A stretch of 25,765 bases of DNA. Origin: JAVBSC01 sp031547305. Its GTDB lineage: Bacteria > Desulfobacterota > Desulfovibrionia > Desulfovibrionales > Desulfovibrionaceae. The DNA lies in NCBI GenBank assembly GCA_031547305.1, contig JAVBSC010000003.1, forward strand, positions 1 to 25,765, given 5' to 3'. Below are positions 14,453 through 22,776 of the stretch, piece by piece; within the stretch, counting starts at the first letter, position 1; every line of letters begins with the position of its first letter. The notes under the pieces are model-generated. The model was not told the DNA's origin and ran no database searches. It saw nothing but the letters and a program-made list of their open reading frames with translations. The position numbers and the translations under genes were made by a program.

Positions 14453-15892
14453 CTACTTATTCGACTCTTCCACCGTGGCCACGCACAAGGCGCTCACCTC
14501 CTGATAGCCCAGGCTGCCGGCCACCTTGACCGAGGTCTTGCGGTCGCCAAAGACCGCCGCGCCAGGCACGCGGAATTTCCGCACATCCAGCCGCTCCACC
14601 GGACGCTCTTCCGGCTTGGGTTCCTGAGGCACCCATGAATAAGGCAGACGATAAGCCCGGTAAACCATGTTCAGGGGCATAAGCTTGCCCTTGTACGGGT
14701 TGATGTATTCCCAGACCGTTTCATGCTCTTTGGTGACTTCAAACACCCGCCCGCAGGAGCCTTCACAGATCATGGTATTGCCGTTGGGCAAGCGCTGCAT
14801 GCCGCTGATAAACGGGCTGTAAAAGCGCGAGGCGTCGTGCGGTATAAGCAGGCCGCCCTCGGCCGGGGTGTATTGCCAAACTATTTTCCTGGCCACCGGG
14901 TCTATTTCCAGCACCCGCGAATAATCGCGCCGGGCGGCCTTGTTGCCGGTGGGCGCGCCGGGGTTGGGCACGTCGTAGCCGGCCCAACCGCCGTTGTCAA
15001 AAACCAGAATATTGCCCTCGCCGGGCAGGCCCTTTGGGATCATATGGGCGTGGTGCTGGCCGATTATCCAGCCTATGGCGCGTTCTTCCGGGGTGCGGTC
15101 GTAATCCGGACCGAGCTTCCAGACGATCTTGCCGGTCTTTTTGTCCAGAATGAAGATGATGTTGGTTTCCCGCCCGTCCGCGATGATGTTGTCCGGATGG
15201 AAGCGCGCATCTCCCTGCTCGAACCACTTGTTCGGCCCGAGGGCGGACATGGAGTTGATGTGCATCCAGTCGCCCATGCCCCGGCCCCGGAAGTTCGGGT
15301 TGCGGGCCAGGGTGTTCTTTGGCCCCTCGCGGAAGTCGAATTCGTCAAAATGCTCGCTGCACAGCCATTCCCAGATAATTTCCCCTTCCCAGTTCACTTC
15401 CACCATCAGATCGTCAACAAGCTCTTTGTCGGAAATTTTTTTGTTAAAGACCGTCCGGTGCGACAGCACCAGGGTGTTGCCGGAAAAAACCTGCGGTTCC
15501 AGGCCGGGCGCGTAGTAACCCACCGGGTTGCCCTGGCGCTGGTAGTCATGGTGCTGCCGGGCCATCCAGCGCGGGGTTTCGCCCGGATCCTCAACGTACT
15601 CCACCTTGTCAAAAGACCAGACCACGTTGCCGTCATAATCCAGCTGCACCAGATCCACCTTGTCCTGAAAACCGTACTTGCCGCTGCGTTCGCCCAGGCT
15701 GCCGAAGACATAGCCGCCGGGGAGCATCTTGTTTGGGAAACCGTGCAGGCCTTCCCAGACCCGCACTTCGCGGCCGCTCATGTCAATGAGCACGCAGCCC
15801 ATATCCTCCGCGGGAAACACGGTGTAGCCGCTCCAGCATTTGTCCGGGTTGTAGATAGTGACCCCGGTGGGATAAACGGAAGGATGTCCCAT
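14453..15892 (-). CDS. Arylsulfotransferase (ASST)-family beta-propeller protein, no export signal
   Basis: ASST enzymes move a sulfuryl group from a phenolic sulfate to a phenol acceptor through a sulfo-histidine. The 479-aa product shows repeated propeller-blade strands: 'G.IVW', 'TGKIVWKLGPDY', 'ARKIVWQYTP' and 'HETVWEY'. It also has the ASST-like core DWMHINSM (His211), GQHHAHMIPKG (His280, His281, His283), NILVFDNGG, RDYSRVLEIDP and LPNGNTMICEG. The N-terminus (MGHPSVYPTGVTIYNPDKCW) has no signal peptide, unlike the periplasmic E. coli enzyme, so it should be cytoplasmic. Similar proteins occur in anaerobes such as Desulfitobacterium, where substrates are unknown to me. The ATG at 15892 has AAGGAG 7 nt upstream. 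It follows the permease gene by 43 nt, so imported substrate is the likely target. I cannot confirm by eye that the catalytic His of AssT is kept. Confidence 0.72.
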   Translation of the reverse strand: MGHPSVYPTGVTIYNPDKCWSGYTVFPAEDMGCVLIDMSGREVRVWEGLHGFPNKMLPGGYVFGSLGERSGKYGFQDKVDLVQLDYDGNVVWSFDKVEYVEDPGETPRWMARQHHDYQRQGNPVGYYAPGLEPQVFSGNTLVLSHRTVFNKKISDKELVDDLMVEVNWEGEIIWEWLCSEHFDEFDFREGPKNTLARNPNFRGRGMGDWMHINSMSALGPNKWFEQGDARFHPDNIIADGRETNIIFILDKKTGKIVWKLGPDYDRTPEERAIGWIIGQHHAHMIPKGLPGEGNILVFDNGGWAGYDVPNPGAPTGNKAARRDYSRVLEIDPVARKIVWQYTPAEGGLLIPHDASRFYSPFISGMQRLPNGNTMICEGSCGRVFEVTKEHETVWEYINPYKGKLMPLNMVYRAYRLPYSWVPQEPKPEERPVERLDVRKFRVPGAAVFGDRKTSVKVAGSLGYQEVSALCVATVEESNK

Positions 15893-15935
15893 TGCAATCT
15901 CCTTAGTTTGGAATGTGAAATATTTTTAGGCGTAA

Positions 15936-17339
15936 TCAGTTGAACAAACCGCACATGCGCCACCACGGGTAGGCCACGACCATCAGGAAAACCAGCCCCA
16001 GAAAAAACCGCAGGGCCAGGACCGCGGCGATCTGCTTGATGGACGCCCAGCCTGATGAGTAGAAAAGCAGCAACGCGCTTATTTCGTATGGGAACAAATA
16101 CTGATCCGTGCCGTAAGAGAAAGCATAGGCCACCGGCAGAGGATTGGCCCCAAAACCAACGGCCATGTCCGCGAGCGGCACGGTCAGGGCGGCCAGGGCG
16201 GCCAGCGGGGTGAGCAGAAAATTCAACAGCGAGCCGGCCACGTAGGTTGACACAAGCATATAAAGATCCGACCCGCCCAGGAACGGCATGATCAGACCGG
16301 CCAACGACTGCCCCGCGCCGGTGGCCTTGGCGGCGGACCCTATGCACATGCTGCCCACCACAAAAAACACGGCGCCGTACGGCAGCTTTTCCACCGTTTC
16401 ATTGGTGGTCAGCCGAATGCCGGGCAAAGCCGTGGCCACGCCCAGGAGGAGCAGGAGCCAGCCGGAATCAAGCTTGTGCAGGCTTTCTGTGATAAAAACC
16501 GCGATCATCAGCAAAATAAAGGCCATGGCCTTTATTTCGTCCGAACTGACAGCCGGGAGCGCGGCATGTTGCGCGTCGATGTATTCCCTGGCCCCCAGGG
16601 CCGGCCTGGGCCGCAGGACAAGCAAAACGGCCGCAAGGCTCAAAATGCTGTAAATTATGGCCGGAATGCCGTTGTGGATCAGGTAGCCTGTCCAGGATAT
16701 CGCCGTTCCAGTGGCCTCCGTGAACAGCCTGGTGTACAGGATCACGTCGCTTCCGGCGGTCAAAAAAATCAGGCGGGACGCGGAGACGGCCATAAAGCCG
16801 GCCATCAGCACCGCCGCCGCCTCGCGGGAATGCCGCTTCAGCCCCAGGGCTTGGCATATGCCCGCGCAGATCACGACAAGAATTGCGCCCTTGCCGGTGG
16901 GGCTGGGCGAGCACGGCGCCAGAAGGATGCCGGCCATAAGAATGCCCCAGAGCAGACGGGTGAAGGAACCACGGGTTACGTACATGGCCCATACGGCGAT
17001 GCGCCCGGCCAGGCCGGTGCGGATCATGGCCGCCCCGAGCATCAGACTGCCCAGAAGCAGCCAGCCTATGGAAGATGTCCAGGACTCCAGCATCTCCTTT
17101 GGCGCGCCAACGGAAAACAGAATGTACAGGCCAGGCAGGGCCACGGCCACCAGAACTTCGGACATCACGCCCAGCGCCCAGGCGGCCAGGGCGGCGGAAG
17201 TCAGGCTGTAAAAAGCCCCCTGGTTCTGGGCAATGCCCGCCCGCAAACAGAAAAACCATACCGCCACGGGCAAAAGCGCCACCACACCCCACTTCAGGAC
17301 TATACTTTTTTGCTCTTCCAGCGGCCGGATTTCGGGCAT
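15936..17339 (-). CDS. SLC13/DASS-family anion permease
   Basis: Inner-membrane symporter of the divalent-anion:Na+ family, whose members carry sulfate, dicarboxylates, citrate or sulfonated compounds. The 467-aa product has about 11-12 hydrophobic segments starting near residue 17, split into two halves. A short polar loop lies around residue 240 (RPRPALGAREYIDAQHAALP). The family's first re-entrant loop normally reads SNT; here the matching stretch appears as LLAPCSPSPTGKGA. The second half shows VVGSMCIGSAAKATGAG and SLLNFLLTPLAALAALTVPL. The departure from SNT may mean different ion or substrate use. The start ATG has only a weak GGA 10 nt upstream. It lies between the Crp/Fnr regulator (178 bp upstream) and the ASST-family gene, forming one unit with the latter. 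The substrate is unknown; an aryl sulfate or sulfonate is a guess from the neighbour. Confidence 0.78.
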   Translation of the reverse strand: MPEIRPLEEQKSIVLKWGVVALLPVAVWFFCLRAGIAQNQGAFYSLTSAALAAWALGVMSEVLVAVALPGLYILFSVGAPKEMLESWTSSIGWLLLGSLMLGAAMIRTGLAGRIAVWAMYVTRGSFTRLLWGILMAGILLAPCSPSPTGKGAILVVICAGICQALGLKRHSREAAAVLMAGFMAVSASRLIFLTAGSDVILYTRLFTEATGTAISWTGYLIHNGIPAIIYSILSLAAVLLVLRPRPALGAREYIDAQHAALPAVSSDEIKAMAFILLMIAVFITESLHKLDSGWLLLLLGVATALPGIRLTTNETVEKLPYGAVFFVVGSMCIGSAAKATGAGQSLAGLIMPFLGGSDLYMLVSTYVAGSLLNFLLTPLAALAALTVPLADMAVGFGANPLPVAYAFSYGTDQYLFPYEISALLLFYSSGWASIKQIAAVLALRFFLGLVFLMVVAYPWWRMCGLFN

Positions 17340-17412
17340 ATCGATATTCCGTAAAAGTAAAACAGTCGCAACAGCGCGGGATTTTTACAGCCGCGCGCCG
17401 GCCGCGAGGCCG

Positions 17413-17427
17413 GCCAGACCAGTGCCA
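17413..17427 (-). promoter_or_regulatory. Weak sigma-54-like promoter ahead of the permease gene
   Basis: On the minus strand TGGCACT (17427-17421) is followed by TGGCC, with exactly 10 bp between the GG and the GC, the diagnostic -24/-12 spacing. The -24 part is perfect, the -12 part departs from TTGCW. The predicted start is about 60 nt before the permease ATG. Confidence 0.3.
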
Positions 17428-17443
17428 TGTGCATAAAAGTACA
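17428..17443. promoter_or_regulatory. Candidate Crp/Fnr-family operator upstream of the permease gene
   Basis: TGTGC-N6-GTACA is a near-perfect 16-bp inverted repeat with the same half-site spacing as the Crp consensus TGTGA-N6-TCACA. It lies 89 bp upstream of the permease ATG, in the spacer between that gene and its own Crp/Fnr-type regulator gene. Confidence 0.45.
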
Positions 17444-17517
17444 AACAAGGGCCTGAAAATTCTGTAGCTCTTGTTACAAAATATTCGGAATGTGGTGGAG
17501 AAGGCGTGGCTGGGTGG

Positions 17518-18285
17518 CTATTTAAAACTTTTGCCCGTGGCGTTTTCCATAACTTTGCGGCCTTCGGCGTAATCGCGCAACAGGGCCAGATCGTCAAGTT
17601 CCAGCAGGCGCTTGGTGAACTTGCCTATGGCTCCTTCCCGGCGCAGGACGCCCAGGGCGCGGTTAAGCTGCACCCGGTGCACGCCCAGCATTTGGCTGAA
17701 GGTTTCCTGAGTCAGGCCGGGGTTGACGTGGCGGCTGTTAGGGGTGGGTTCGCCACGCACCGCCGGGCAGTTATTCCCCAGGTGCAGCAAGAGGATCGCC
17801 AGCAGGCGCTTCCAACTCGCGCCGGATTGCCCGCAGGCCCTGGTGGTCATGTGCCTGCCCATATTGGCCAGATATTCCAGCAGGTTCAGCAATAGATGGC
17901 GGGGAACGTCGTTATAGATGGTCTCGCGGGAAAACAAATAGACGGTGCAGTCGGCCTGCACCTGCCAGAAACTCTGGCAGACGCGGTCGTGGAAAAATGG
18001 GATAATGCCCAGTATGGAGTTGGCGCGCACCGAAGTCAGCGGCACAGACTTGGCCGCCGGCAAATAATTGGAGATAAGCACGGCGCCCTTGGTCAGCAGG
18101 TACAGGTGGTTCACCGGGTCGCCCGGCATTTTCATGGTCGTGCCCTGGCTGAATTCGCGTTTCACGCCCAGGTGCAGTATTTCGCGCCATTGGCGGTTAA
18201 GCTGGTAAGTAACCGGGCCAGCGCCCAGAATGGACAGGCCGGGGGCGGCAAGAGGAGCCGGGGCGTTTCTTTTCATAGCAACCAT
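17518..18285 (-). CDS. Crp/Fnr-family transcriptional regulator
   Basis: The 255-aa product has an N-terminal cyclic-nucleotide-binding-type beta-roll (about residues 35-125: FSQGTTMKMPGDPVNHLYLLTKGAVLISNYLP). A long dimerisation helix and a C-terminal winged helix with LTQETFSQMLGVHRVQLNRALGVLRREGAI (about 190-220) follow. The beta-roll lacks the cAMP-contact motif of Crp as I read it, and there is no N-terminal cysteine cluster of the Fnr type. The effector is therefore unknown, possibly a metabolite of the transported substrate. It is encoded directly upstream of the permease and ASST-family genes on the same strand, which suggests local control. ATG at 18285 or 18276 are both possible; neither has a strong ribosome-binding site. 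An inverted repeat abuts the start codon. Confidence 0.82.
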   Translation of the reverse strand: MVAMKRNAPAPLAAPGLSILGAGPVTYQLNRQWREILHLGVKREFSQGTTMKMPGDPVNHLYLLTKGAVLISNYLPAAKSVPLTSVRANSILGIIPFFHDRVCQSFWQVQADCTVYLFSRETIYNDVPRHLLLNLLEYLANMGRHMTTRACGQSGASWKRLLAILLLHLGNNCPAVRGEPTPNSRHVNPGLTQETFSQMLGVHRVQLNRALGVLRREGAIGKFTKRLLELDDLALLRDYAEGRKVMENATGKSFK

Positions 18286-18336
18286 ATCGCTTCAGGGGGT
18301 GAACATATTGTGACATTACCTTTGAATTGAAGCGAT
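18286..18336. repeat. 9-bp inverted repeat just upstream of the Crp/Fnr-family gene
   Basis: ATCGCTTCA (18286-18294) and TGAAGCGAT (18328-18336) are exact inverted copies separated by 33 nt, and one arm touches the start codon. The pair could fold in the mRNA leader and hide the start, or be an operator pair for autoregulation. The spacer contains a TGTGACA sequence. Confidence 0.45.
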
Positions 18337-18371
18337 GCCCAGGGTCCGCCCGCGGCGGCAGCAACGCGAAA

Positions 18372-18393
18372 AGCGCATTTTTTGCTTTGCGCT
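18372..18393 (-). terminator. Weak terminator-like hairpin after nagZ
   Basis: On the minus strand, AGCGCA (18393-18388) pairs with TGCGCT (18377-18372), followed by TTTCGC. The stem is short and the U-run is poor. It is the only candidate between nagZ and the regulator gene. Confidence 0.3.
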
Positions 18394-18437
18394 CCTCACA
18401 CCGGACCGACATGCCAGATGTGACGTGACACTAGTCC

Positions 18438-19565
18438 TTAGCCCCGTTGACCGCCAAGGCGGGCTTTCAGAGCCAAAATTCTGGCGTAAGATTCTCTGAT
18501 GCGCGCCTCGGATATTTTACCGGCGCGCGCCAGATCCAGAATGGCGCGGTGTGTCTTGCGTCCCTGCAGAGAATCGTGCTCCAGGTTGTTGCCCACCAGA
18601 ATGATATCCGCCCCGGACTGGATGGCCAGAAGCATGGCTTCCTCCCGGCCGTAGGCGTCGGTTACGGCCTTCATTTGCAGATCATCCGTAATCACCACGC
18701 CCTGCCAGCCAAGCTGGCCGCGCAAAAGTCCGCCGATGATCCGATTGGACAACGAGGCGGGAAACTCCGGATCCAGACCGGAGTTAAAAACGTGGGCGGC
18801 CATAACCATGCCCGGCATATTCTTTTGCAGCAACCTGCGGTAGGGATCCAATTCTTTGGCGGACCAGGTTTTACTCACATCCGTCAGGCCGGCGTGCGTG
18901 TCTCCGGCGGCGCTGCCGTGCCCCGGAAAATGCTTGAAGCAGTATAAGACGCCGCTCTGAGCCAGGCCGGCGGCAAAAGCGCCGGCCGAATCCGCCACCC
19001 GCTCCGGGTCGGCGGCAAAAGCCCTCTCCTTGGCGCCGATGGCCGGGCTGTTCTGGTTGACGTCCACATCCAGACTGGGCGCAAAATCCAGGTTGATGCC
19101 CAGGTCGGATAAATAGCGGCCCAGTTTAAGGCCCTCCCGCAGGACAAGCTCTCTGGGCATTTTGCCCATTTTCCGGGCCGAAGGGGTGTCCGGTGCGCCC
19201 ATGGCCGGTTTGAGGCGGCGCACCAGCCCACCTTCCTGATCCACAGCGACAAACAGCGGGATAGCCGCCTCTTTTTGCAGCAGGCCGGCCAGATTGCGCA
19301 CCTGTTGCCCTGATTTGACGTTGCGCGGGCCCTTTGTCAGGTGGTCCGGCTCGAATAAGATTACGCCGCCAATTCTTCCCGCCCGGATATCCTCCAGCAG
19401 ATAGAGCAGATCCTCGCTCAGGGGAGATTCCCCTGTGCCGCGGAAACCCACCATGACCATCTGCCCGATCATCTCCTCCAAAGAGGGTGTCCGGCTCTGT
19501 TCAGCACGGGCCAAAGATCCGGGCGCCAGTATGGCCAGAAAGAATATTAGAAGAAAAACTTTCAT
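18438..19565 (-). CDS. nagZ: Exported beta-N-acetylhexosaminidase, glycoside hydrolase family 3
   Basis: Removes non-reducing N-acetylglucosamine from muropeptides or murein. The 375-aa product has GH3 motifs: VAVDQEGGLVRRL, LGINLDFAPSLDVDVNQNSPAIGAKERAF, KHFPGHGSAAGDTHAGL (211-227, with the His-Asp general acid/base dyad characteristic of NagZ), MVMAAHVF and GVVITDDLQMKAV (nucleophile Asp at 294/295). Residues 1-22 form a signal peptide (basic start, FLLIFFLAILA, cleavage after ARA). The enzyme should therefore work in the periplasm, unlike the cytosolic NagZ of enterobacterial murein recycling. Its ATG lies 2 nt after the PBP1A stop codon, so the two genes are translationally linked. Confidence 0.92.
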   Translation of the reverse strand: MKVFLLIFFLAILAPGSLARAEQSRTPSLEEMIGQMVMVGFRGTGESPLSEDLLYLLEDIRAGRIGGVILFEPDHLTKGPRNVKSGQQVRNLAGLLQKEAAIPLFVAVDQEGGLVRRLKPAMGAPDTPSARKMGKMPRELVLREGLKLGRYLSDLGINLDFAPSLDVDVNQNSPAIGAKERAFAADPERVADSAGAFAAGLAQSGVLYCFKHFPGHGSAAGDTHAGLTDVSKTWSAKELDPYRRLLQKNMPGMVMAAHVFNSGLDPEFPASLSNRIIGGLLRGQLGWQGVVITDDLQMKAVTDAYGREEAMLLAIQSGADIILVGNNLEHDSLQGRKTHRAILDLARAGKISEARIRESYARILALKARLGGQRG

Positions 19566-19567
19566 CC

Positions 19568-22021
19568 CTAAAACATCTGCTTGAGCAAATCCTCTCCGCT
19601 ATCCTTGGGCGCGCTCTGGCCTGAAGACTGACGCGGCTCCGTGCCGGCGATAAATGGCAGGGACAGGGATTTCTGGGTATGCGGGCCGCTGAGCAGGCCG
19701 GTATCCGCGTCTATGGACTTCATGACGATGTCCGGCGGCACCGGGAAGTCGTCCGGCGGGTATTCCGCGTCCACAGCCTGGTGATAGTAGATGAATACGG
19801 GAATGGCTGTTCTGCCGCCGGTTTCCTGCTTGCCCAGGGGGGTCATATCGTCGTTGCCTATATATATGCTGCTGACCAGATAAGGGGTAAAGCCTATGAA
19901 CCAGGCGTCGCGCTCCTCGTTGGAGGTGCCGGTTTTGCCGGCCACGGGCCGGCCCAGGACTTTGACCCGGGTGGCCGTACCCGCGTTGACCACGTCCTTG
20001 AGCAGACTGGCCATGAGGTAAGCGTTCTGCGGAGTGATGACCTGCTCCATCTGCGGGGGGAATTCCTGAATGGTCTTGCCCCAGACATTGGTTATGGCGG
20101 TGATCATGCGCGGCTTGACGTGCAGGCCGCCCGTGGCGAAGGCCGTGTAAGCCTCGGCCATGCTCAGCGGCGGCAGGGCGTAAGCGCCCAGGCTTATGGC
20201 CAGCTCCTGCGGAATGTTCCCGGTAATACCCAACTGATGGGCGCGCTCCACCACCGCGTCCATGCCCACTTGCTGGTCCACGCGCACGGTGCACAAATTG
20301 CGTGAGCGGGCGATGGCGTTGCGCAAAAGGGTCGGGCCGTAAAACACGCCGTCAAAATTGCCGGGCCGCCAGATTTTGGCCCCATCCTCGCCGGGAATGA
20401 CGAAGGGCGAATCCAGAATCATGCTGGCCGCGGTAAAACCATGATCCAAGGCCGCGGAATAAACCACAGCCTTAAAGGAGGAGCCGGGCTGGCGCCTGGC
20501 CTGGGTGGCCCGGTTGAACTGGCTGTTTTTATAGGACCAGCCGCCCACCAGGGCCACCAAATCCCCGGTCTTCGTCTCTATGGAAGAAACAGCGCCCTGG
20601 ACTATTGGTTCCTGCTCCAGGCTGAGGGCAATGGGCTTGGCCGGAGCCACGGTGGAAGGATCATATGCCGGCACGGCCTCTTTGCCTTCCTTGGCCGGCC
20701 TGGCCGCCGGATAGCTGGTGCCTTTGGCCCCCACGGCGGAAACCCAGATCGCGTCGCCCTCCAGGACAGGCCGGTTCGCATTGCGCTGCTGTTCCGCGAG
20801 CTGCTCGGCGACCTTGGAATTGAAATTGCGGGTCCAGGCCAGGCTTTTGGCGTCTATAAAGCCCTTGTAGTCAGTGCCCAGCCGCACTTCAAGGCCGGCT
20901 GGGGTGACTCTTTCCACCAGGGCCTTGACCCAGTTGGAATCATCCAGGTCCTGCGGCGAAAAAGGGTTGTCTTTGAGGAATTTATCCCGCTCCGGGGCGG
21001 GAATGTTGGCGATCGGACCGTTCCAGCCGTATCGCCTGGCCGCTTCCCACAGCCCCTGGCGCAACGAGGTTTCCGCGGCCTGCTGATGTTCCGGGTCCAT
21101 GCCCGTATAGATGTTCAGGCCGGCGTTGTATAATGCATCGCGGCCAAAGCGATCCAACGGCAGTTTTAAAGCGTGGACATTGGCTTCGCTCAGGTAATCT
21201 ATCAGGTAGCGCCGCACTTCCTCCAGATACCAGGCTCCAAGCTTCCAGGAGGGATCCGGCGTGCTCCGGTAGGCCAGGGGCTGAGACAAGGCGGCCTGGT
21301 ACTCCGCCTGGGTGATGAAGCCCACTGTGAGCATGCGTTGCAATACGACATGTTGGCGAATCTTGGTCCTGGCCGGGTCCCTATAAGGGTTAACGTCCGA
21401 AGGAGCCCTGGCCAGACCGGCGATAACCGCGCATTCCGCCATGGTGAGCTCTTCCGCGTGCTTGCCGAAGTACGTGCGGGCCGCGGCTTCCACCCCATAG
21501 GCCCCGCTGCCCAGGTAGATCTGGTTGAGGTATATGTTCAGGATTTCATCTTTGCTCAGGTATTTTTCCAGGCGGTAGGCGAGAATGGCTTCTTTAAGCT
21601 TGCGGGTGTACGTCTGCTCCGGGCTCAGGACAAGGCGTTTGATGAGCTGCTGGGTGATGGTGCTGCCCCCCCTGGTTTTCCTGCCGGAGCGCATGTTGTC
21701 TATGAAGGCGCTCACAATGGCCACCGGGTCCACACCGCTGTGGTTGTAGAACTGGTCGTCCTCCACGGCGATAAAAGCCTTTGGCAGCATGGGCGCCATT
21801 TGAGAAAGAGTGATCAAAAAGCGCTTTTCGTCATAAAAATAGCCCAGAACGCTGCCGTCCCTGGCGTACACCGTGGTCACCTGCGGGGGGCGGTAGTCGG
21901 AAACCTTGGTAAAACTCGGCAAATCATTGGAGGCCCAGATAATCAGGGCCGTGGCCGCGAAAGCGGCAATAGCCGTGCCGGCCAGAATTACAACCATGGA
22001 GTATAAAAGAAAGCGTTTCAT
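19568..22021 (-). CDS. mrcA: Penicillin-binding protein 1A, bifunctional murein polymerase/transpeptidase
   Basis: Inner-membrane enzyme that polymerises lipid II and cross-links the peptides in the periplasm. The 817-aa product has one N-terminal membrane anchor (about 7-30). The GT51 glycosyltransferase domain carries EDDQFYNHSG (catalytic Glu87), GGSTITQQLIKR and a KYLSKDEILNIYLNQIYLG motif. An OB-like insert (about 330-450) matches the family-1A layout. The transpeptidase domain carries SSFK (nucleophile Ser514, Lys517), ARSRN and GKTGTSN (Lys696). Length and domain order fit class A PBP1A. nagZ follows after 2 nt. The gene upstream is dedA, 74 bp away on the same strand. The ribosome-binding site is weak. 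Confidence 0.96.
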   Translation of the reverse strand: MKRFLLYSMVVILAGTAIAAFAATALIIWASNDLPSFTKVSDYRPPQVTTVYARDGSVLGYFYDEKRFLITLSQMAPMLPKAFIAVEDDQFYNHSGVDPVAIVSAFIDNMRSGRKTRGGSTITQQLIKRLVLSPEQTYTRKLKEAILAYRLEKYLSKDEILNIYLNQIYLGSGAYGVEAAARTYFGKHAEELTMAECAVIAGLARAPSDVNPYRDPARTKIRQHVVLQRMLTVGFITQAEYQAALSQPLAYRSTPDPSWKLGAWYLEEVRRYLIDYLSEANVHALKLPLDRFGRDALYNAGLNIYTGMDPEHQQAAETSLRQGLWEAARRYGWNGPIANIPAPERDKFLKDNPFSPQDLDDSNWVKALVERVTPAGLEVRLGTDYKGFIDAKSLAWTRNFNSKVAEQLAEQQRNANRPVLEGDAIWVSAVGAKGTSYPAARPAKEGKEAVPAYDPSTVAPAKPIALSLEQEPIVQGAVSSIETKTGDLVALVGGWSYKNSQFNRATQARRQPGSSFKAVVYSAALDHGFTAASMILDSPFVIPGEDGAKIWRPGNFDGVFYGPTLLRNAIARSRNLCTVRVDQQVGMDAVVERAHQLGITGNIPQELAISLGAYALPPLSMAEAYTAFATGGLHVKPRMITAITNVWGKTIQEFPPQMEQVITPQNAYLMASLLKDVVNAGTATRVKVLGRPVAGKTGTSNEERDAWFIGFTPYLVSSIYIGNDDMTPLGKQETGGRTAIPVFIYYHQAVDAEYPPDDFPVPPDIVMKSIDADTGLLSGPHTQKSLSLPFIAGTEPRQSSGQSAPKDSGEDLLKQMF

Positions 22022-22095
22022 ATATTCATAAACTCTATTTTATAAACAGACCGCGAATTTCATAAACTATAAAGAAATTTTCGCTCAGGCAATTT

Positions 22096-22776
22096 TTATT
22101 TTGAATTGAGCTGAACGGCTTTTTTGCCAATTTTGCTTTTGGCCCAGCCAATGACCACCGGCAGGACGGAAACCGCCACTATGCCGTAAACTATGACGCT
22201 GAAATTTTTCTGAACCAGCGGCATGTTGCCCAACAAAAAACCCGCGCTGACCAGCCCGAACACCCAGAGCCCGGCCCCAGCGATGTTAAAAAACAAAAAA
22301 CGGCCCTGGTGCATGCCGGCCACCCCGGCTACGAAAGGAGCGAAGGTGCGCACCAGAGGCACAAAACGGGCCAGAATGATCGCCTTTCCGCCGTGCCGTT
22401 CATAAAACGCCTGGGCCTGCAACAAATGGTCGCGTCTCAGAAAGCGGCGATCCTTTTCAAATACCGGCGGGCCGAAGTAACGGCCGATGCGATAGTTGAC
22501 GCTGTCGCCCAGAACAGCCGCGCCCAGAATCACCACCACCAGCGCAAAATAAGAAAGGCTGCCCACGCCGGCCAGGGTGCCGGCGGCAAAGAGCAGGGAA
22601 TCGCCAGGCAAAACCGGGGTTACCACCAAGCCGGTTTCGCAGAATATAATCACGAAGATCAAAAGGTAAATCCAGATTCCGTATTCCGCGGTAATCTGGA
22701 TCAGATACTTATCAACGTGCAGGACTATGTCAAAAAACCTTAATGCAACATCCAAAAAAGCGGCAAGTATATCCAT
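22096..22776 (-). CDS. DedA-family membrane protein
   Basis: Polytopic inner-membrane protein of the DedA/VTT superfamily; some members recycle undecaprenyl phosphate or move phosphatidylethanolamine across the membrane. The 226-aa product shows the two hallmark re-entrant motifs: FCETGLVVTPVLPGDSLLF (about 45-63) and GKAIILARFVPLVRTFAPFVAGVAGM (about 130-155, with both signature arginines). Four or more hydrophobic helices surround them. Its ATG overlaps the stop of the exonuclease gene (TAATG), so translation is coupled. It lies 74 bp upstream of the PBP1A gene, and a lipid-carrier role would suit murein synthesis, but that link is inferred only from position. Confidence 0.9.
   Translation of the reverse strand: MDILAAFLDVALRFFDIVLHVDKYLIQITAEYGIWIYLLIFVIIFCETGLVVTPVLPGDSLLFAAGTLAGVGSLSYFALVVVILGAAVLGDSVNYRIGRYFGPPVFEKDRRFLRRDHLLQAQAFYERHGGKAIILARFVPLVRTFAPFVAGVAGMHQGRFLFFNIAGAGLWVFGLVSAGFLLGNMPLVQKNFSVIVYGIVAVSVLPVVIGWAKSKIGKKAVQLNSK

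Noticed and set aside
14723..15943. 406-codon plus-strand open frame opposite the ASST-family gene
   Set aside because: Antisense shadow of a gene with clear propeller motifs and a good ribosome-binding site.
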